A stretch of DNA of 64,000 nt from Neurospora tetraspora. Lineage: Eukaryota > Ascomycota > Sordariomycetes > Sordariales > Sordariaceae. Below, piece after piece: positions 12,488 through 24,343 of this stretch (within the stretch, counting starts at the first letter, position 1; each line of letters begins with the position of its first letter). Below the pieces are notes generated by a model. That model saw only the letters and a program-made list of their open reading frames with translations, made no database searches and had not been told where the DNA came from. The position numbers and the translations under genes are program-made. The DNA lies in NCBI RefSeq assembly GCF_033439725.1, contig NW_026944388.1, forward strand, positions 2,418,001 to 2,482,000, given 5' to 3'.

Positions 12488-14653
12488 ATGTTTGGAAACA
12501 ACAGACTCCCCGCTTTCCACCCAGGCCTCACCCAAAGCCGAATTAGAGATACCACTACCGGCAGTCGCTTGTGGTTCCCCGGGCTGCGATCAGCACCGCC
12601 CTCCGAGTCCTCGCCCTCCGATTCCGATCCCGCCAATGACCAGCTACCGCTACCAATAACACCAGAGGACCTCTACGATACTCCCATGGCGCCCTTCAAT
12701 CCCTACACCTACATCCGGTGTCCCTGTTCAGAGCTCAACCCCTACGCAAAGAGGACTCCCGATGTCACCGCCCAAGGCCTGTCTCGCGCCGCTCAGGACG
12801 ACGACGACCATACCTTTGACCCTCGTGCTGCCCGGTCCAACTACAGCCTCTATCCGCTAGAGTATCTCTCCTTCTGCGAGGACTGCCACCAGATCCGCTG
12901 TCCACGATGTGTAGCCGAGGAGATTGTTTGCTACTACTGCCCCAACTGTCTGTTTGAGGTGCCGAGTAGCAACATCAGGAGCGAGGGCAACAGGTCAGTT
13001 ATACCACGTCGTCTACATCAGCACACTTGACTGACATACAACTGTCTCCTCCTCAGATGTACACGAAGTTGCTTCCAGTGCCCAATATGCATCGGGCCCC
13101 TCGCGGTGAACCACGTCGAGACACCACCAGATCCCAACCAGCTGCTTAGTCCAGACCATGCCGCTTCTTCCCACTCGGGCTCTTATATCCTGTCGTGCTC
13201 CTACTGCAACTGGAGTTCTACCGAGATAGGAATCAAGTTCGACAAGCCGAACAGCATCCACATGCAACTAGCCAAGCTACGAAACGGCGGCGAGACGAGG
13301 TTGACAGCGAAGGAGCGTAAGGAGCGACGGAAGGAACAGGCTTCCCAAGGCGGCGGCGGTGGCAGCAGCAGCACCGCCCACGGAGAAGAGGACCTAGACA
13401 CACTCCTAGACATGGAAACGCAGTTCGCCAACCTCAAATCCTTCTACCAGAACCAGCTCTCCGACGCCAACGGCACCGGCAAAGCAGGCGGCGACGCCTC
13501 CGCCGCCCTGGGCAACCTAGGCTTCGACGCGCCCGCCTCTCTCTCGCGGATCATGTCACTCTACACCGGTTCCTCCTCGCTGCACGACAAGAAATCCAAA
13601 TCCCGACCGGGCACCATGCGCGAAGCGCTCGCTCCCTCCGAAGGTCTACAACTAGCCTCGCTCGACGAAACCAGCGCCATCACCGCCCTCCAAGACTTCG
13701 AGCCCATCACCGGCCTCGACGCCTACTCCTCAACAGCCTCCACCACGCAACTCCAATCCCAAGCCCCCTACCTCGGCGCCTCGCCCCTCCACGGCCTCAC
13801 GCGCTTCACCTCCTCCCTGCGCCCGATCTCCTACCTTTTGCGCACCAAGCGCTCCAAGCGCTGCCCGCAGTGCCGCCATATCATCAGCAAGCCCGAGAGC
13901 AAAGTGACCACGACGCGCTTCCGCATCCGCTTGATAGCGGGCAACTACATCCCGACCATCACCATCAAGCAGCTGATTATCCCCGGCCTGACCCCGCCGC
14001 CGATGCCGAATCTGCCGCCTGATACCATCGAACCGTTGAAGCCAGCCCAGTTCGTGCTAACCTTCAAGAACCCCATTTTCGAATCGGTGCGGGTAACTCT
14101 CGCTACACCAGCCACCACACCCGGCAGGTTCCCTTCCAAAGTGACGATCCTCTGTCCCCAGTTCGAAATAGACTCCAACACGGACGTCTGGGAGGAAGCT
14201 CTCAAGGATAACAACGCCACATCCTCCTCTTCTCAATCTCAAAACCTCTCGAGCTCCACAGGGCCGGAAGGCTCAGGCCCAGGTGGTCGTAAACGCGCTG
14301 GCACGTTGCGACCCGGGACGGCGGGAGGCGCAAGTCTAGCGGGCGAGGAATTGGGGCCGGAAGTAGGCAAGGTGTGGGAGAGGGGAAGGAACTGGACGAG
14401 TATTGTGATTGAGGTGATCCCGGCTAGCTTGGTGCAGACGGCGAAAAGGGATGGAAGGGGGCCGATAAAGGAGGATGAGGATGTGTTGGAGATACCCATG
14501 TTTGTGAGGATCGAGTGGGAGGCGGAGGCGCCCGAGGATGAGATCATGCCTGGGTTGAGCAGCGCGAAGGGGAATAAGGATGGTGGGAAGGAGAAGAGGG
14601 AGTTGGCGTATTGGTGTGTGTTGGGGTTGGGGAGGGTTGCGAGGACGTTGTGA
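12488..14653 (+). CDS. ro-2: Dynactin p62 subunit (DCTN4 family)
   Basis: Subunit of the dynactin pointed-end complex, which links dynein to cargo and is needed for nuclear migration in filamentous fungi. Two exons, 12488-12993 and 13057-14653 (63-bp intron), join in frame to 700 residues. The N-terminal half carries closely spaced Cys pairs as in human DCTN4: RCPCSE, FCEDCHQIRCPRC, YYCPNC, then after the intron CTRSCFQCPIC, and later a SCSYCNW pair. A further zinc pair, CPQCRHIISKPE, sits before the C-terminal beta-rich half, matching the RCRKC-H-LSKPE region of the mammalian protein. The ATG at 12686 (MAPFNPYTYIRC) is an alternative start; the upstream 66 codons are open and Ser/Pro-rich. 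The symbol is the Neurospora name for this subunit and assumes orthology. Confidence 0.92.
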
Positions 14654-15117
14654 GAGGTCATGATGAGAGAATGTGAGAGGTCATGATGAGATGAGTTGGA
14701 GTCAGGAGTAAGAGAGGAAATAATGATGTTTACGATTGAGGACACGGTTCACAGGGTATGTATGACGACGGCGTTTAAAAGCATGTAACGAACATAGAAA
14801 TTGTAGGACAGACACAAGGCATGGCACATACACAACAAGCAGATGATTGCAAAGATGAACAAGATGTATCCCACAATCCATAACGCAGTAGTATTTGAAT
14901 GTTGGCATTAATGGTGCACAACACACGGGATAACAGGTAGTAGGGGGAAACCCATGCCTGCCCTTTTTCAAAGACAAGCTAGCTAGACGCCGTTCCTTTT
15001 GTACTGCCATGCATGCATTGCAAGAGAACCGAACCCGAATATCATCTGAGCCCTAACCCGATAATCACCCTTTGAGTGCTCCAACCCAGACACTCAAACG
15101 CCCATTGCGTCCACCGT
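14654..15117. other. Convergent 3' intergenic region
   Basis: 464 bp between the dynactin stop and the eS7 stop. A short direct repeat (GAGAGGTCATGATGAGA) occurs twice at about 14652-14692, just after the dynactin stop. Otherwise nothing seen. Confidence 0.5.
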
Positions 15118-16190
15118 TTAGTACTCAGCGGAGACCTGGGGGAACTCGAAGAGGACAGCCTTGCCGGTGAGGCGGCGGTAGACCTCGGAGTAGGTGTCGA
15201 GGCGGTAGTCGACGGAGCCGCGCTCCTTCTCGTCAAGGATGACCTTGAGGGTCTTGGAGCCGTCCTCCTTGGTGCGGAGACGCTTGCCAACGATCTCGAC
15301 GGGGTAGACGAGGTCGGTGAGGATGGCGTCGTGGACGGCAGTGAGGGTGCGCGAACGGGGACGCTTCTGCTTGAGGGTGTTGCGGGAGCGGTTGGAGCGC
15401 TTGGGGCGGGGGAGGATGCGGCGAGAAGCGACGATCAGAACGTGGCGGTCAGAGAACTTCTTCTCGAGCTCACGGGTGAGACTGAGGGGACGAGTTAGTA
15501 TCACTGCGAGCCTTGATATTGAAGAGATAAACTTACCGCTGCTGGACGCGGTGGAAGCCCTGCAGGGAAGGGACGGGGACAAAGATGACAATAGCCTTCT
15601 TGCCGTGGCCAACCTCGATCTATTCCAGACCAAAAGTCAGCATGCGAGCTCCAGGATGACATGGGGATATCAATCCTTGGACCGCTCCCGTCCTATTCCG
15701 CGGCGCGCTGTATGGTATTTCTGATGTGTATATGGTCTCTGGGCGCGAGCAAGCAACAGACACACACGCCTGCGAGTGCCCATGGTGATATTGTGTCCAT
15801 TTTCCAGGGATCAATCATCATCATGCACCCTCTGGGCACCGCTGCTGCTGTGCTGGCTGTCGGCCCCTTTCCAATATGCTCATATCATATTTCCCAGAAG
15901 CGACTATTCGGCTCGAGGCGAAAAACGTGGTGTGTCTTTCTCGCTCTCGTGGTGTGCGCCGACGCCGGAACAGGAACTCGGAGAGTCTTCGGTTTTGCGT
16001 GTGTTTGTTCGGTGTCGAGATTTCATACCTCGCGGGCAGAGACGAACTGCAGAGGGCGGAGAGCGCCCTTGAGGTCGGCAGTGTTGGACTCAAGGTCGTA
16101 GAGGGCGCCAGCAACGGCGGTCTCAAGCTCAGAAGGGTTCTGGCGAGAGGGGCTGTTGGCCGCGATCTTGTTGAGCTGAGGGGCAGACAT
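15118..16190 (-). CDS. rps7: 40S ribosomal protein eS7
   Basis: Small-subunit ribosomal protein, also part of the SSU processome. Three exons: 16190-16029, 15619-15537 and 15481-15118 (introns 409 and 55 bp) join to 202 residues, close to the usual eukaryotic length of about 190-200. Diagnostic eS7 blocks are visible: [20 protein letters not shown] spanning exon 2, [15 protein letters not shown], and near the end [16 protein letters not shown]. The first splice joins SARE to IEVGHG. Codon use is strongly biased toward C/G-ending codons, as expected for a highly expressed gene. It shares a 466-bp divergent upstream region with the small membrane-protein gene at 16657. The large first intron contains an ATGATGA sequence but no convincing snoRNA. 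Confidence 0.96.
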
Positions 16191-16656
16191 TTTGGCGATT
16201 GTCGATATCGGGTCGATCGGTCGGTCGTCGTCGATTGCAAGAGTCTCGAAGGCGGCCGTCGTGATGGACTGCGGGTAAGAAAAGTTGGATGGGTCCCAAT
16301 TTGCGGAGCGCGCCAAGACTAGAGTAGGGCTCGCAAGCCCTCTGCTTATCACCCACCTCAGATAAGGAGTGCCCGGGCCATTTTGATGGCTCGATCAAAT
16401 AGGCAGGCGGTGTCAATTTTGAAAGCGGGCAGAATGTTCATGCCTGGGACCCCACAGCAATTGAGTGGCCCAAGCTCCAATTCACAAGCTTCGGGCCAAA
16501 GATAGAGCGAGATCAATTCCTTGCACCAAAACTGAGACAAGCACGACAAGGTTCATCGTTGCGTCAATCATCAGGGCAACCTCCTCCTCGAACGCGCCCA
16601 ACACACGCGACCAGCACCTTGACGGCGATACGAGCTCACAGTTACTTCCATTGGAA
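16191..16656. promoter_or_regulatory. Bidirectional promoter region, rps7 / small membrane protein
   Basis: 466 bp between divergent start codons of eS7 (minus) and the membrane protein (plus). Both promoters must lie here. A GATCGATCGGTCGGTCG repeat-like stretch near 16211-16227 lies within the eS7 leader. No TATA box is evident. Confidence 0.6.
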
Positions 16657-17181
16657 ATGGCTTCAGACAAGCAAGCTCCTGCTGGAGCAGCAGCAACAAA
16701 CCAACCTCAAGGATCCGCATTCTCCCTCCCGCTCCTCTACCGCCTCTTCTTCCTCCTCATCGAACCTCTCTCCGCCCTGCTCGGCGCATATTACGCCTAC
16801 TTCGACAAGAAGGCCTACCTAGAGCTCACGCATGCCGCCTCGGCTCCTGAGACGATTCCGCTGGGGACGTCCATCGTGCTCTCCCAACTCGCCAACCTGT
16901 ATTTCTTCTTCGCCATCAACGAAGCCCTCGTGCTGCGGTCAACCTCGGACATCCGCGTCTGGAAGACCGTGCTCTTCTGTCTGTTGATTGGCGACATCGG
17001 ACATCTCTACACGGTTCGCGAGTTGGGATTGAACATCTACTGGAGTCCGTCAACGTGGAATGCGATCGACTGGGGCAACATCCCGTTTGTCTATCTTGGC
17101 GCGTCGATGAGGATTGCGTTTCTCGCCGATATGGGCTTGTATAAGTCGGGGAAGAGGTTGCAGAAGAAGAGGACGGCTTGA
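16657..17181 (+). CDS. Small four-helix membrane protein, DUF7704-like
   Basis: Intronless 174-residue protein. The frame is open upstream of 16657, but MASDKQAPAG there is followed immediately by the first membrane segment and is the natural start. Four hydrophobic segments: about 25-45 (LLYRLFFLLIEPLSALLGAYY), 75-97, 104-125 and 140-160. The IEPLSALLGAYYA-YF motif followed by a long loop resembles fungal four-pass proteins annotated DUF7704, related in layout to the EXPERA fold; this assignment is from memory. The C-terminus is basic (GKRLQKKRTA), as in cytosolic tails of ER membrane proteins. No catalytic role can be assigned. Confidence 0.8.
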   Translation: MASDKQAPAGAAATNQPQGSAFSLPLLYRLFFLLIEPLSALLGAYYAYFDKKAYLELTHAASAPETIPLGTSIVLSQLANLYFFFAINEALVLRSTSDIRVWKTVLFCLLIGDIGHLYTVRELGLNIYWSPSTWNAIDWGNIPFVYLGASMRIAFLADMGLYKSGKRLQKKRTA

Positions 17182-17558
17182 TCGGCGGGTGATAGGAATT
17201 GTGGTCAAATAAAAGGCCAGATAACGGGCTGAACAACAGCAACAACTGAAGCGATTCAGAGATTTTGGGTATCAAAGAGTCGGATCGTCATACATATATG
17301 CCACGAACCAATTTTGATGAAGCTTCCGTAAGCTTTTAGAGTGCCCTTCTGTTGCTGCCGTGAAAAGGCGCGCCTGTACGACTTCAACGGTCGTCAAGGT
17401 CAGCAAGGTCAGCAACAAGGTCAGCAAAAGAGGTTGTTGCTTCGCCGTGCCATCAGCAACCCCCACGCGACGATATGATTCGTGGATAAATAGAGTTACA
17501 CCCTGAACCCCTAGCTTCCTCTCCCCGTGGGGCTATTACTCAAACCCCCATGAACATC
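17182..17558. other. 3' flank and left flank of the copia element
   Basis: 377 bp between the membrane-protein stop and the left LTR. AAGGTCAGCA-type units recur three times at about 17396-17427. The five bases ACATC at 17554-17558 are the left target-site duplication of the retrotransposon. Confidence 0.6.
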
Positions 17559-17751
17559 TGTCAGTTTGGAGGGTTAAATCCAGCCAGTAAGAAGGGGGCT
17601 CTAAATGAGGACTAGCCTCCCAGCCACCCAGAATCTGGCTACAGACCTCCCTAATACTCTAGGAGCCCCCAACTCTCGTTTTACAGCACTCTTCTACACA
17701 CACAGTAATACAGAGATTTACCCACATTTAATTCAACCGTGCATTCTGACA
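17559..17751 (+). repeat. Left LTR of copia element
   Basis: 193 bp, starting TGTCAG and ending CTGACA, a perfect 6-bp inverted repeat. It aligns end to end without gaps to the right LTR; most differences are transitions, consistent with RIP plus age. Much richer in G+C than the element interior. Confidence 0.93.
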
Positions 17752-20700
17752 ATTAATAGTCTGATTCGCGATACTTGCGTTTACGCTAATATCTATAGAA
17801 GTACGAATATCTACGTACTAATACCTTTCGAACTACCCCTATAATGACCAAATTAAGTAACTATATTCCTATTAAAGGAATTCTTCCTAAAGACTAACCG
17901 TCCTTACTTCGATAGGCCCTCGAAGTTTTGTAATTAGAGCCATAAAATGCTTAGCTATATTAAAGGCTTCGACTTTATTAACTTCGTATTAGGGCTGGAA
18001 CTAGCCGTTTAAAAATCCTTATTCATTTGTATCGATAATTATACTATTAAGATTATGGCCCTCTGCCATATTAAAAGAATTCGGGAGGTCCTTAATAAGT
18101 TTAAACTTAGTATTATTATTTATGTACCCCTAGCCTCAGCCTTAGCCCCGGTAATTATAGATGTAGACAAAGAAGTTAAAGCCTTAGAGGCGTCTTAAAT
18201 CCTCGAAAGCGTAGAAATTACTAACCGAACCCTAAATTAGTAGACTAACGACGCTAAAATTAAATTAATAGACTTTACTGCCTTTAATCTATAAAAGTAT
18301 AAATATAATCGTATTAACTAGTCCTATAATACGAAGGTTTACGAATCCTTTAAGATTAATAATATTAATATTCGAAAGTAAATATAAGAATCCGTATCCC
18401 CTTCTTATAAAATTAGTAATTTTCTATGCCTCTTATTTATAACCGAATAGTACGCTAATATTAAGGACGGTTATAATTACCGAAAAGAAAATACCTAAAC
18501 CGAAGCTCGCTAAAAGTATTATAATTACTTTAAATTATTATTAAATGAGCCTAATAAGAGGGATAAGGGGATAAGTAAATAGATAAATGATTAGGACGCT
18601 ACAATAATTAATGTAATCTATTATAAGGTTCTAGAAATTACTATAATTAATATTTAATTTAAAAACTTTTTGAATTACTTACGGCCAATTAGATTTGTTT
18701 AAATATTTAATATTTCTATATATTTTAATAAGAAAGTTATAACTAATATTTTTAATTTTTATTTAATATCCGGAAATTTCTATTGTAAAGGATTAAACGA
18801 GTAACTTTCTATTAGTATTAATAAAATTAAAGGTTATAGGGGAACGTTTAGTATAAGTTTAACTTTTAATAATCTATAGGATAGCAGTACTAAAGACGAG
18901 GGTATTTAATCTAATAGGACTTAAAATTATTATAAGAAGAAGCGTAAAATTGCGGCTATAAATATTTTATTATTATTCCTAAATATTCGTTTTAAAGCGT
19001 ATTAATAGGGCCTCTACTTAATTAAATATTATTAATATTTATTCCCTACTAAAGTAATTAACCCTAAATAGAAACTTATTAAGAAAACCTGAAATAGGAT
19101 TAAAAAGAACCTCCGCGATAATCTAAAATTAAAAAGAAAAATCGACCGCCTTGAATAGGAAATAAAGTAAAATAATAATAATGATAAAAATAATTAATTT
19201 TTTACCGAAAATATTTAAGAAATAATAATTAATTATAAAATAGCTATTTATTAGGCGGCTCTTTAAATAGGAAAAGCAGATTTAAAACTGTACCCTCTTA
19301 AGAATAGCGCCCTTCTCAATTCTAATAGCTCCTTTTATATCTTTAATAAAATTACCTGTTTTATTAACTTTTATTATATTCTCTATACTAATAGTCTCTA
19401 GGCTAGAAATTCCCGTATTTTTATTAAAAGATATAGTAATATAAATATTATAATTTAAGAATATAAAGGGCCTAAAAAGCTCCGTTTCTATAATATAACC
19501 TTCTATCCTAATTTTATAATTAAGTTTATTTCCTTTTATTTCCTTTGTAAAAAAAAAGTCTCTAATAAAACTAGCGACTACCTAATAATTATTTTCGAAA
19601 CTTAAATTATTCCTTTTTCTACTGTTTTATAATGTAATATTGTTAAATAATCTTTAAAGACCTCTCTCCTTCTTTCTTTAGAACTATTTTCTTTATACGA
19701 CGTAGTTAATTTAATTCTTTTAATAATTATAAATACTATAAGAAAGAGGCTATTATTTAGTATTACTGCTTCGGTTATTATAATCTTTAAATATTGGACT
19801 ACTTTACTAACGTTATTAGTACCCGCTTTAAAAGTCCTTCTACTATATATTATAACGCGTATATTTTATTAAAGATTAAATAATAAATTAGCCGTAGACC
19901 CTACGTCTATAGCTATAGCCTAAGAAAGAAATTGTTTATAATTTTTCTCGGCTATACGAAGAGCCGCTAGGGATATTCTAGTATTATATTTATTACTTAT
20001 AAATATACTAGGTATATTTAGGATTATTCTATAATAGATCGTAAAACTATTACTATTACTTCTTTCTTTAATAATTTCTTTATAACATTAAATACTTAAT
20101 ATAATATCTAACTAAAAATTATTAAATACAATAATAAAATTAACGGATCCTATATAGTAAAAGAATTCCTCACTCTTAAAAGTATAATTACTAAGCCTTC
20201 TACTCTATGTACCTAAATATAAAATAATAGTATAAAACGTTCGGAAAATATAATTTAAAAAGAATCTAGAGTAATAATATAGAATTTTCATTTTATTAAA
20301 GATTCATAGCCAAAAGTCGTTTCTATAGTAATTTATTTCACCAATCGGTCCCCCAAATTCTTCTACAATTAGAGATTCCCATATAAATATTTCTATACCT
20401 TTATTACCAAACGAAATAAATTTAATACATTAACTCTACGCAAGCCAAATATTATATACCTTCGTATCTATAATTATAAAATATACGCTATAACTACAGC
20501 CACCCAAAAGAAAGAAAAGAGGCGTTAGAAAATAAACTTTAAAATATAAATCAGTTACCTAATTAACTACGCCACTTCCTTAATTTACCATATTTAAAAC
20601 CCTATTAATAATTCACTTATTAATATCCGTAATATATTATTTAACGAAGATATATTCTACTTTAAGGAAGTGCTAATCGAAGCGTAGTTCCTAAAGATCT

Positions 20701-21802
20701 CTTCCAACGAATTCATTATATTACTCTAAAAATATAACTAGACGGTTCTAATACCAAAAATCCCCAATTTCATCGGTAGCTAAATCGACTTTAAAGATGC
20801 CTAAACGTACAATATACTCAATTCCCTTCTAGAGTTTAACTAAACCTATTAAAAAGGAGAGACCAACTATATATTTTTAGAGCCCCTATTAAAAAACTCG
20901 AATACCCCCGTAGAAAGAATATCTATTAACTTTATTTTTAATAATAGATATCCTACTCTTTTAAATACGCCGCTGCTAGACCGACCGCCGCCTACCTCCT
21001 TCCTCGCTGGCTTCTATTTTAACCCTTATATTAAAAATGAAATTTATAAAAGTTTTAAGCCCTAAAAGGCCGCCTTTAATACCGGTAAACTTTACTAGCT
21101 TATAATAATATATAACAGTAAGCCCGTTACGAAAATAGAATTATAGTAATTTATTCGTAATAATGAAATTATTATTAAAGAAGAATTCAAATCCTTAATC
21201 TATATAGATAAAATCTAGTCTATTTATAAATACTATTTTCTCCTAGCGCTTAAGAACTATAAATCTCTTAATTACTATATTTTTAAAAACCTTTTTCAAT
21301 AAATAGAGTAAGCCTATTTTACTAACTATAAAGAAATAAAGATTTAATTAAAAGTCCATAGGGACGAGCTACGTATTCGAAATAAATAAATCCTTAATTA
21401 TATATAGGTATATATATACAAGTTCTTTAAGAATAATAAATTTAATAAAGTTAAAGCTCGCTTCGTCATCCGTAGAAATTAATAAATAAAGAAGGTAGGG
21501 TAAGAAATATACGCTTCTACCTTCGCTAGCCGCTCTTTCTATACTCTTATTATTATAGCCGCCCAACTTAATTTCGAACTCATTTAATACGATGCTATTA
21601 ATACCTTCGTTGATATTCATATAAATAAAGATATCTATATACGTATACTTTTAAATTATAAAATTCTAAGTAAAGTCTTTAAGATATTTAAGGCTCTATA
21701 TAGGCTATAATATTTTCTACTCCTTTAATAACGAAAACTTATAAATGCTTTTAAAATAATAGGTGTCGAACTAATTTTTAAAAAATTATATATCTTTATT
21801 GA

Positions 21803-22559
21803 TGAAATGGGCCAAAACAATACAACAACACAACACAAAACCAACCACATACTACAATAAAAACTTGTTATAGATAGTTGATTAGGGTTATAATATTGGA
21901 AGTTATAATTTAAGTAGACGAAGTAGTTAACGCTAATTGTGGATAGAAAGGCTAAAGTTTGAAATTTAGAGAAAGGAGGGTTAAAGAGAGTAAACGAATA
22001 GGTTGTAAATAGTTTTAGAATTTAAAGAATAAATGAATATAAAGTTTACTATTCGATAATTAATAAATAAAGGTAACCTTTTCTTTAATGGAGAAGTAAA
22101 AGATTAGGAAAATTTTTAATTATTAATAAGATAATTGATTAGGTGTTTTATGTAACGAAATAACGAAAGGCGATTTAAAATATTTAATTAAAATATGTTA
22201 AAATATATTTAAAAAGAATATTATGGCTTTCTTATTATCCTCCTTCTAATGATCTTTTTCTTAGTATTAATCCCTTTCCTTTTTATTATCCTCCTATCCT
22301 TCTATTCTTCTTCTATTAGTCTTCTTTTTCTATTAATAGCTTATTGAATTTTATTTATTAATTATAGATAAGTGATTAGCTATTTAGACAATCTATACGA
22401 TTAGCTATCTGTCAATCTCCCAATCTTTCTTATGATCCCTGATTAATGTTAGCTGATTAGTTCCTTTTAGTCTTGTAACTATGCTCCTGAATAAAATGTA
22501 TTGTAGAAAAATCGTAAAAAGAATCAGCGCAAGAATCATAAGGCATACTACCTCAAATC
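21803..22559. mobile_element. Nested insertion inside reverse transcriptase
   Basis: RT coding similarity stops near 21800 and resumes at 22563, just before the catalytic motif. The 757 bp between do not read as copia coding sequence. The insert begins TGAAATGGGCC and ends near CCTCAAATC. ATTGA at 21798-21802 and ATTAA at 22560-22564 look like a target duplication differing by one RIP-type G-to-A change (the match can be extended to 8 bp). The first part contains A/C-rich sequence, then purine-rich, then pyrimidine-rich stretches. A solo LTR or a short non-autonomous element are both possible; exact ends are uncertain by a few bases. Confidence 0.6.
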
Positions 22560-23695
22560 ATTAATGATGACATCTTTATTTTCTATTATATCGATAATAT
22601 AGTTTTTGTATATTATTCTAATAAAACTACCGTTATATAGGGATATATAAATAACCTCAGTTAATAATACTATATAATTAGAGGAAACGAATTATAATAA
22701 TTTTTAGGTACCGAAATTATTCGAAATTATAAAATAGGAAAGATCTAACTATTTTAACGCTCGTATTTATAAAAAATCTATTACTTTATAAACACTAAAC
22801 GCATTACCTCAATCCTTATATTAACGTCGAATTAATTCCTTTTAAAGTAAAGCTTCCCTTCATTTAATTTACCTATATTAAATTAAAATAGGTTCGATAT
22901 TATATACCGCTATTATTATATGTTTGAATATTATTTTCGCCGCTAATTATCTCTCTAAATATAATTACAACCCTAGTTTAAATTATTATAAGGCTATAAA
23001 TAAGGTACTCTACTATTTCTATATTATCGCTAATATAGTATTCTACTATAAAAGTAATAAAGTACTTCGGATTGCTTTAAATTTATTATTTGTAAACAAT
23101 TTTATAAATTATAAAAGTTTTAAGGATTTATAATATAATTCTTTAGAAGTTTAATTTATTAGGATACTACTAAATAGGTATTTATAGCTACCTTTACAAC
23201 CGAGGCAGAACTTATTATACTTACTAATATAGTTAAGGAAACCTTTTTTATAATAAAATTTATTATTAATTTTATAGTAAGGTTAATTAATCCTATCCCT
23301 ACCTTAAGTTATAATAATTAATAAATTATTAAGGTCTTAACCGTAGAAATCATGAAATTAGTAATAAAACTTATATATATATATAGATATCTATAGATAC
23401 TAAGTAAAATAAGAAGTATTTATTCGAAGGATAAAAATTAAATATTTGGAGACGGCTAAAATGCTTATAAACGGTTTAACAAAAGTATTAGACTTTTAGA
23501 AGTATATAGCGTTTATAAAGCTAGTAGGGATGGATTTAGTAAAGGATGGGGAATTGAAAAGACGGGAGAATATAATAGTATACATCGAAATGGATAAGAT
23601 TAATAAAGAGATAAATACTAGGATAGTTATATAATACTATGAATAGCTTTATTTCTAGGTACTTTTATCTCTATACGATTTCAATTGGGGATGTA

Positions 23696-23888
23696 TATCA
23701 GTTTGGGAGGTTAAATCCAGCTAGTAAGAAGGGGGCTCTGAATAAGGACTAGCCTCCCAACCACCCAGAATCTGGCTGCAAACCTCCCTAATACTCTGGG
23801 AGCCCCCAACTCTGGTTCCACAGCACTCTTCTACACACACATCAATACAGAGATTTACCCACATTTGATTCAACCGTGCATTCTGACA
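23696..23888 (+). repeat. Right LTR of copia element
   Basis: 193 bp, starting TATCAG (expected TGTCAG; a G-to-A change) and ending CTGACA, followed by the ACATC target duplication. Colinear with the left LTR. Confidence 0.93.
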
Positions 23889-24343
23889 ACATCTTCCCCA
23901 GAAACGACACTTTTACCCGTACCTATCGCGGGGCATGGCGGGGGGAGAAGCATTCACCATGTTTCTCCTTTGATACGATTGAGCTTCTCTCCAACGCTGC
24001 ATGCCAAAGAAGTGTGATGGATCCGCCAGAGTGGGTAAGAATCCCGCGATACCACCCAGAAAATGGGTAAAGAGTGACGGATTGCCCCTCCTCATGGGCA
24101 AAAGATTTCCGAAGTGTCAAGCAAGAGGGAAAATATAAGCAAGCCAGCAGTGGGGGAAACAGTCCGAACGTGCTTGGTTCCGTTTGACCGTTGGCATTGT
24201 GTTGATCTTCCGAAGCGTGTTCCGTCAGTACTTATAACTACTCGAGGACCCCATCGTGTAGTCCTCCTGGTTGTGTTTGCTTGTTCCCTGCATACGTCGT
24301 CACTTGTCGTTTCCTGTCATTCTTGTTTAGATATACCTTCAAA
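23889..24343. promoter_or_regulatory. Promoter region of the alcohol dehydrogenase gene
   Basis: 455 bp between the right LTR and the dehydrogenase ATG. The first five bases are the right target duplication. The retrotransposon therefore sits very close to the promoter. No specific box recognised. Confidence 0.6.

Larger units (their letters stand above)
17559..23888 (+). mobile_element. RIP-degraded Ty1/copia LTR retrotransposon
   Basis: 6.33-kb element bounded by two 193-bp LTRs and a perfect 5-bp target duplication, ACATC (17554-17558 and 23889-23893). The interior is roughly three-quarters A+T, with stops in all frames, yet mutated domains are still readable in copia order. A Gag-end region lies near 18.9-19.2 kb. 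An aspartic-protease motif is at 19318-19332 (now NSNSS, expected DSGSS). A late-integrase block ending FNEDIFYF is near 20.63 kb. Reverse transcriptase has a KALYRL-type block near 21.7 kb and a catalytic motif now YIDN at 22587-22598. RNase H follows, with YNYNPSLN-YKAIN-VLYY near 22.96 kb and ending near 23.56 kb. Integrase before RT is the copia order. It cannot encode functional protein. No clear primer-binding site; GGGGATG before the right LTR may be the polypurine tract. Confidence 0.93.

Noticed and set aside
15640-15830. Possible box C/D snoRNA in the eS7 intron
   Set aside because: ATGATGA is present, but the nearest CTGA is about 185 bases away and is the likely branch point; no terminal stem.
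18000-23600. Short open frames inside the AT-rich block as genes
   Set aside because: They are fragments of the mutated copia polyprotein; flanking sequence in the same reading direction is broken by RIP-type stops.
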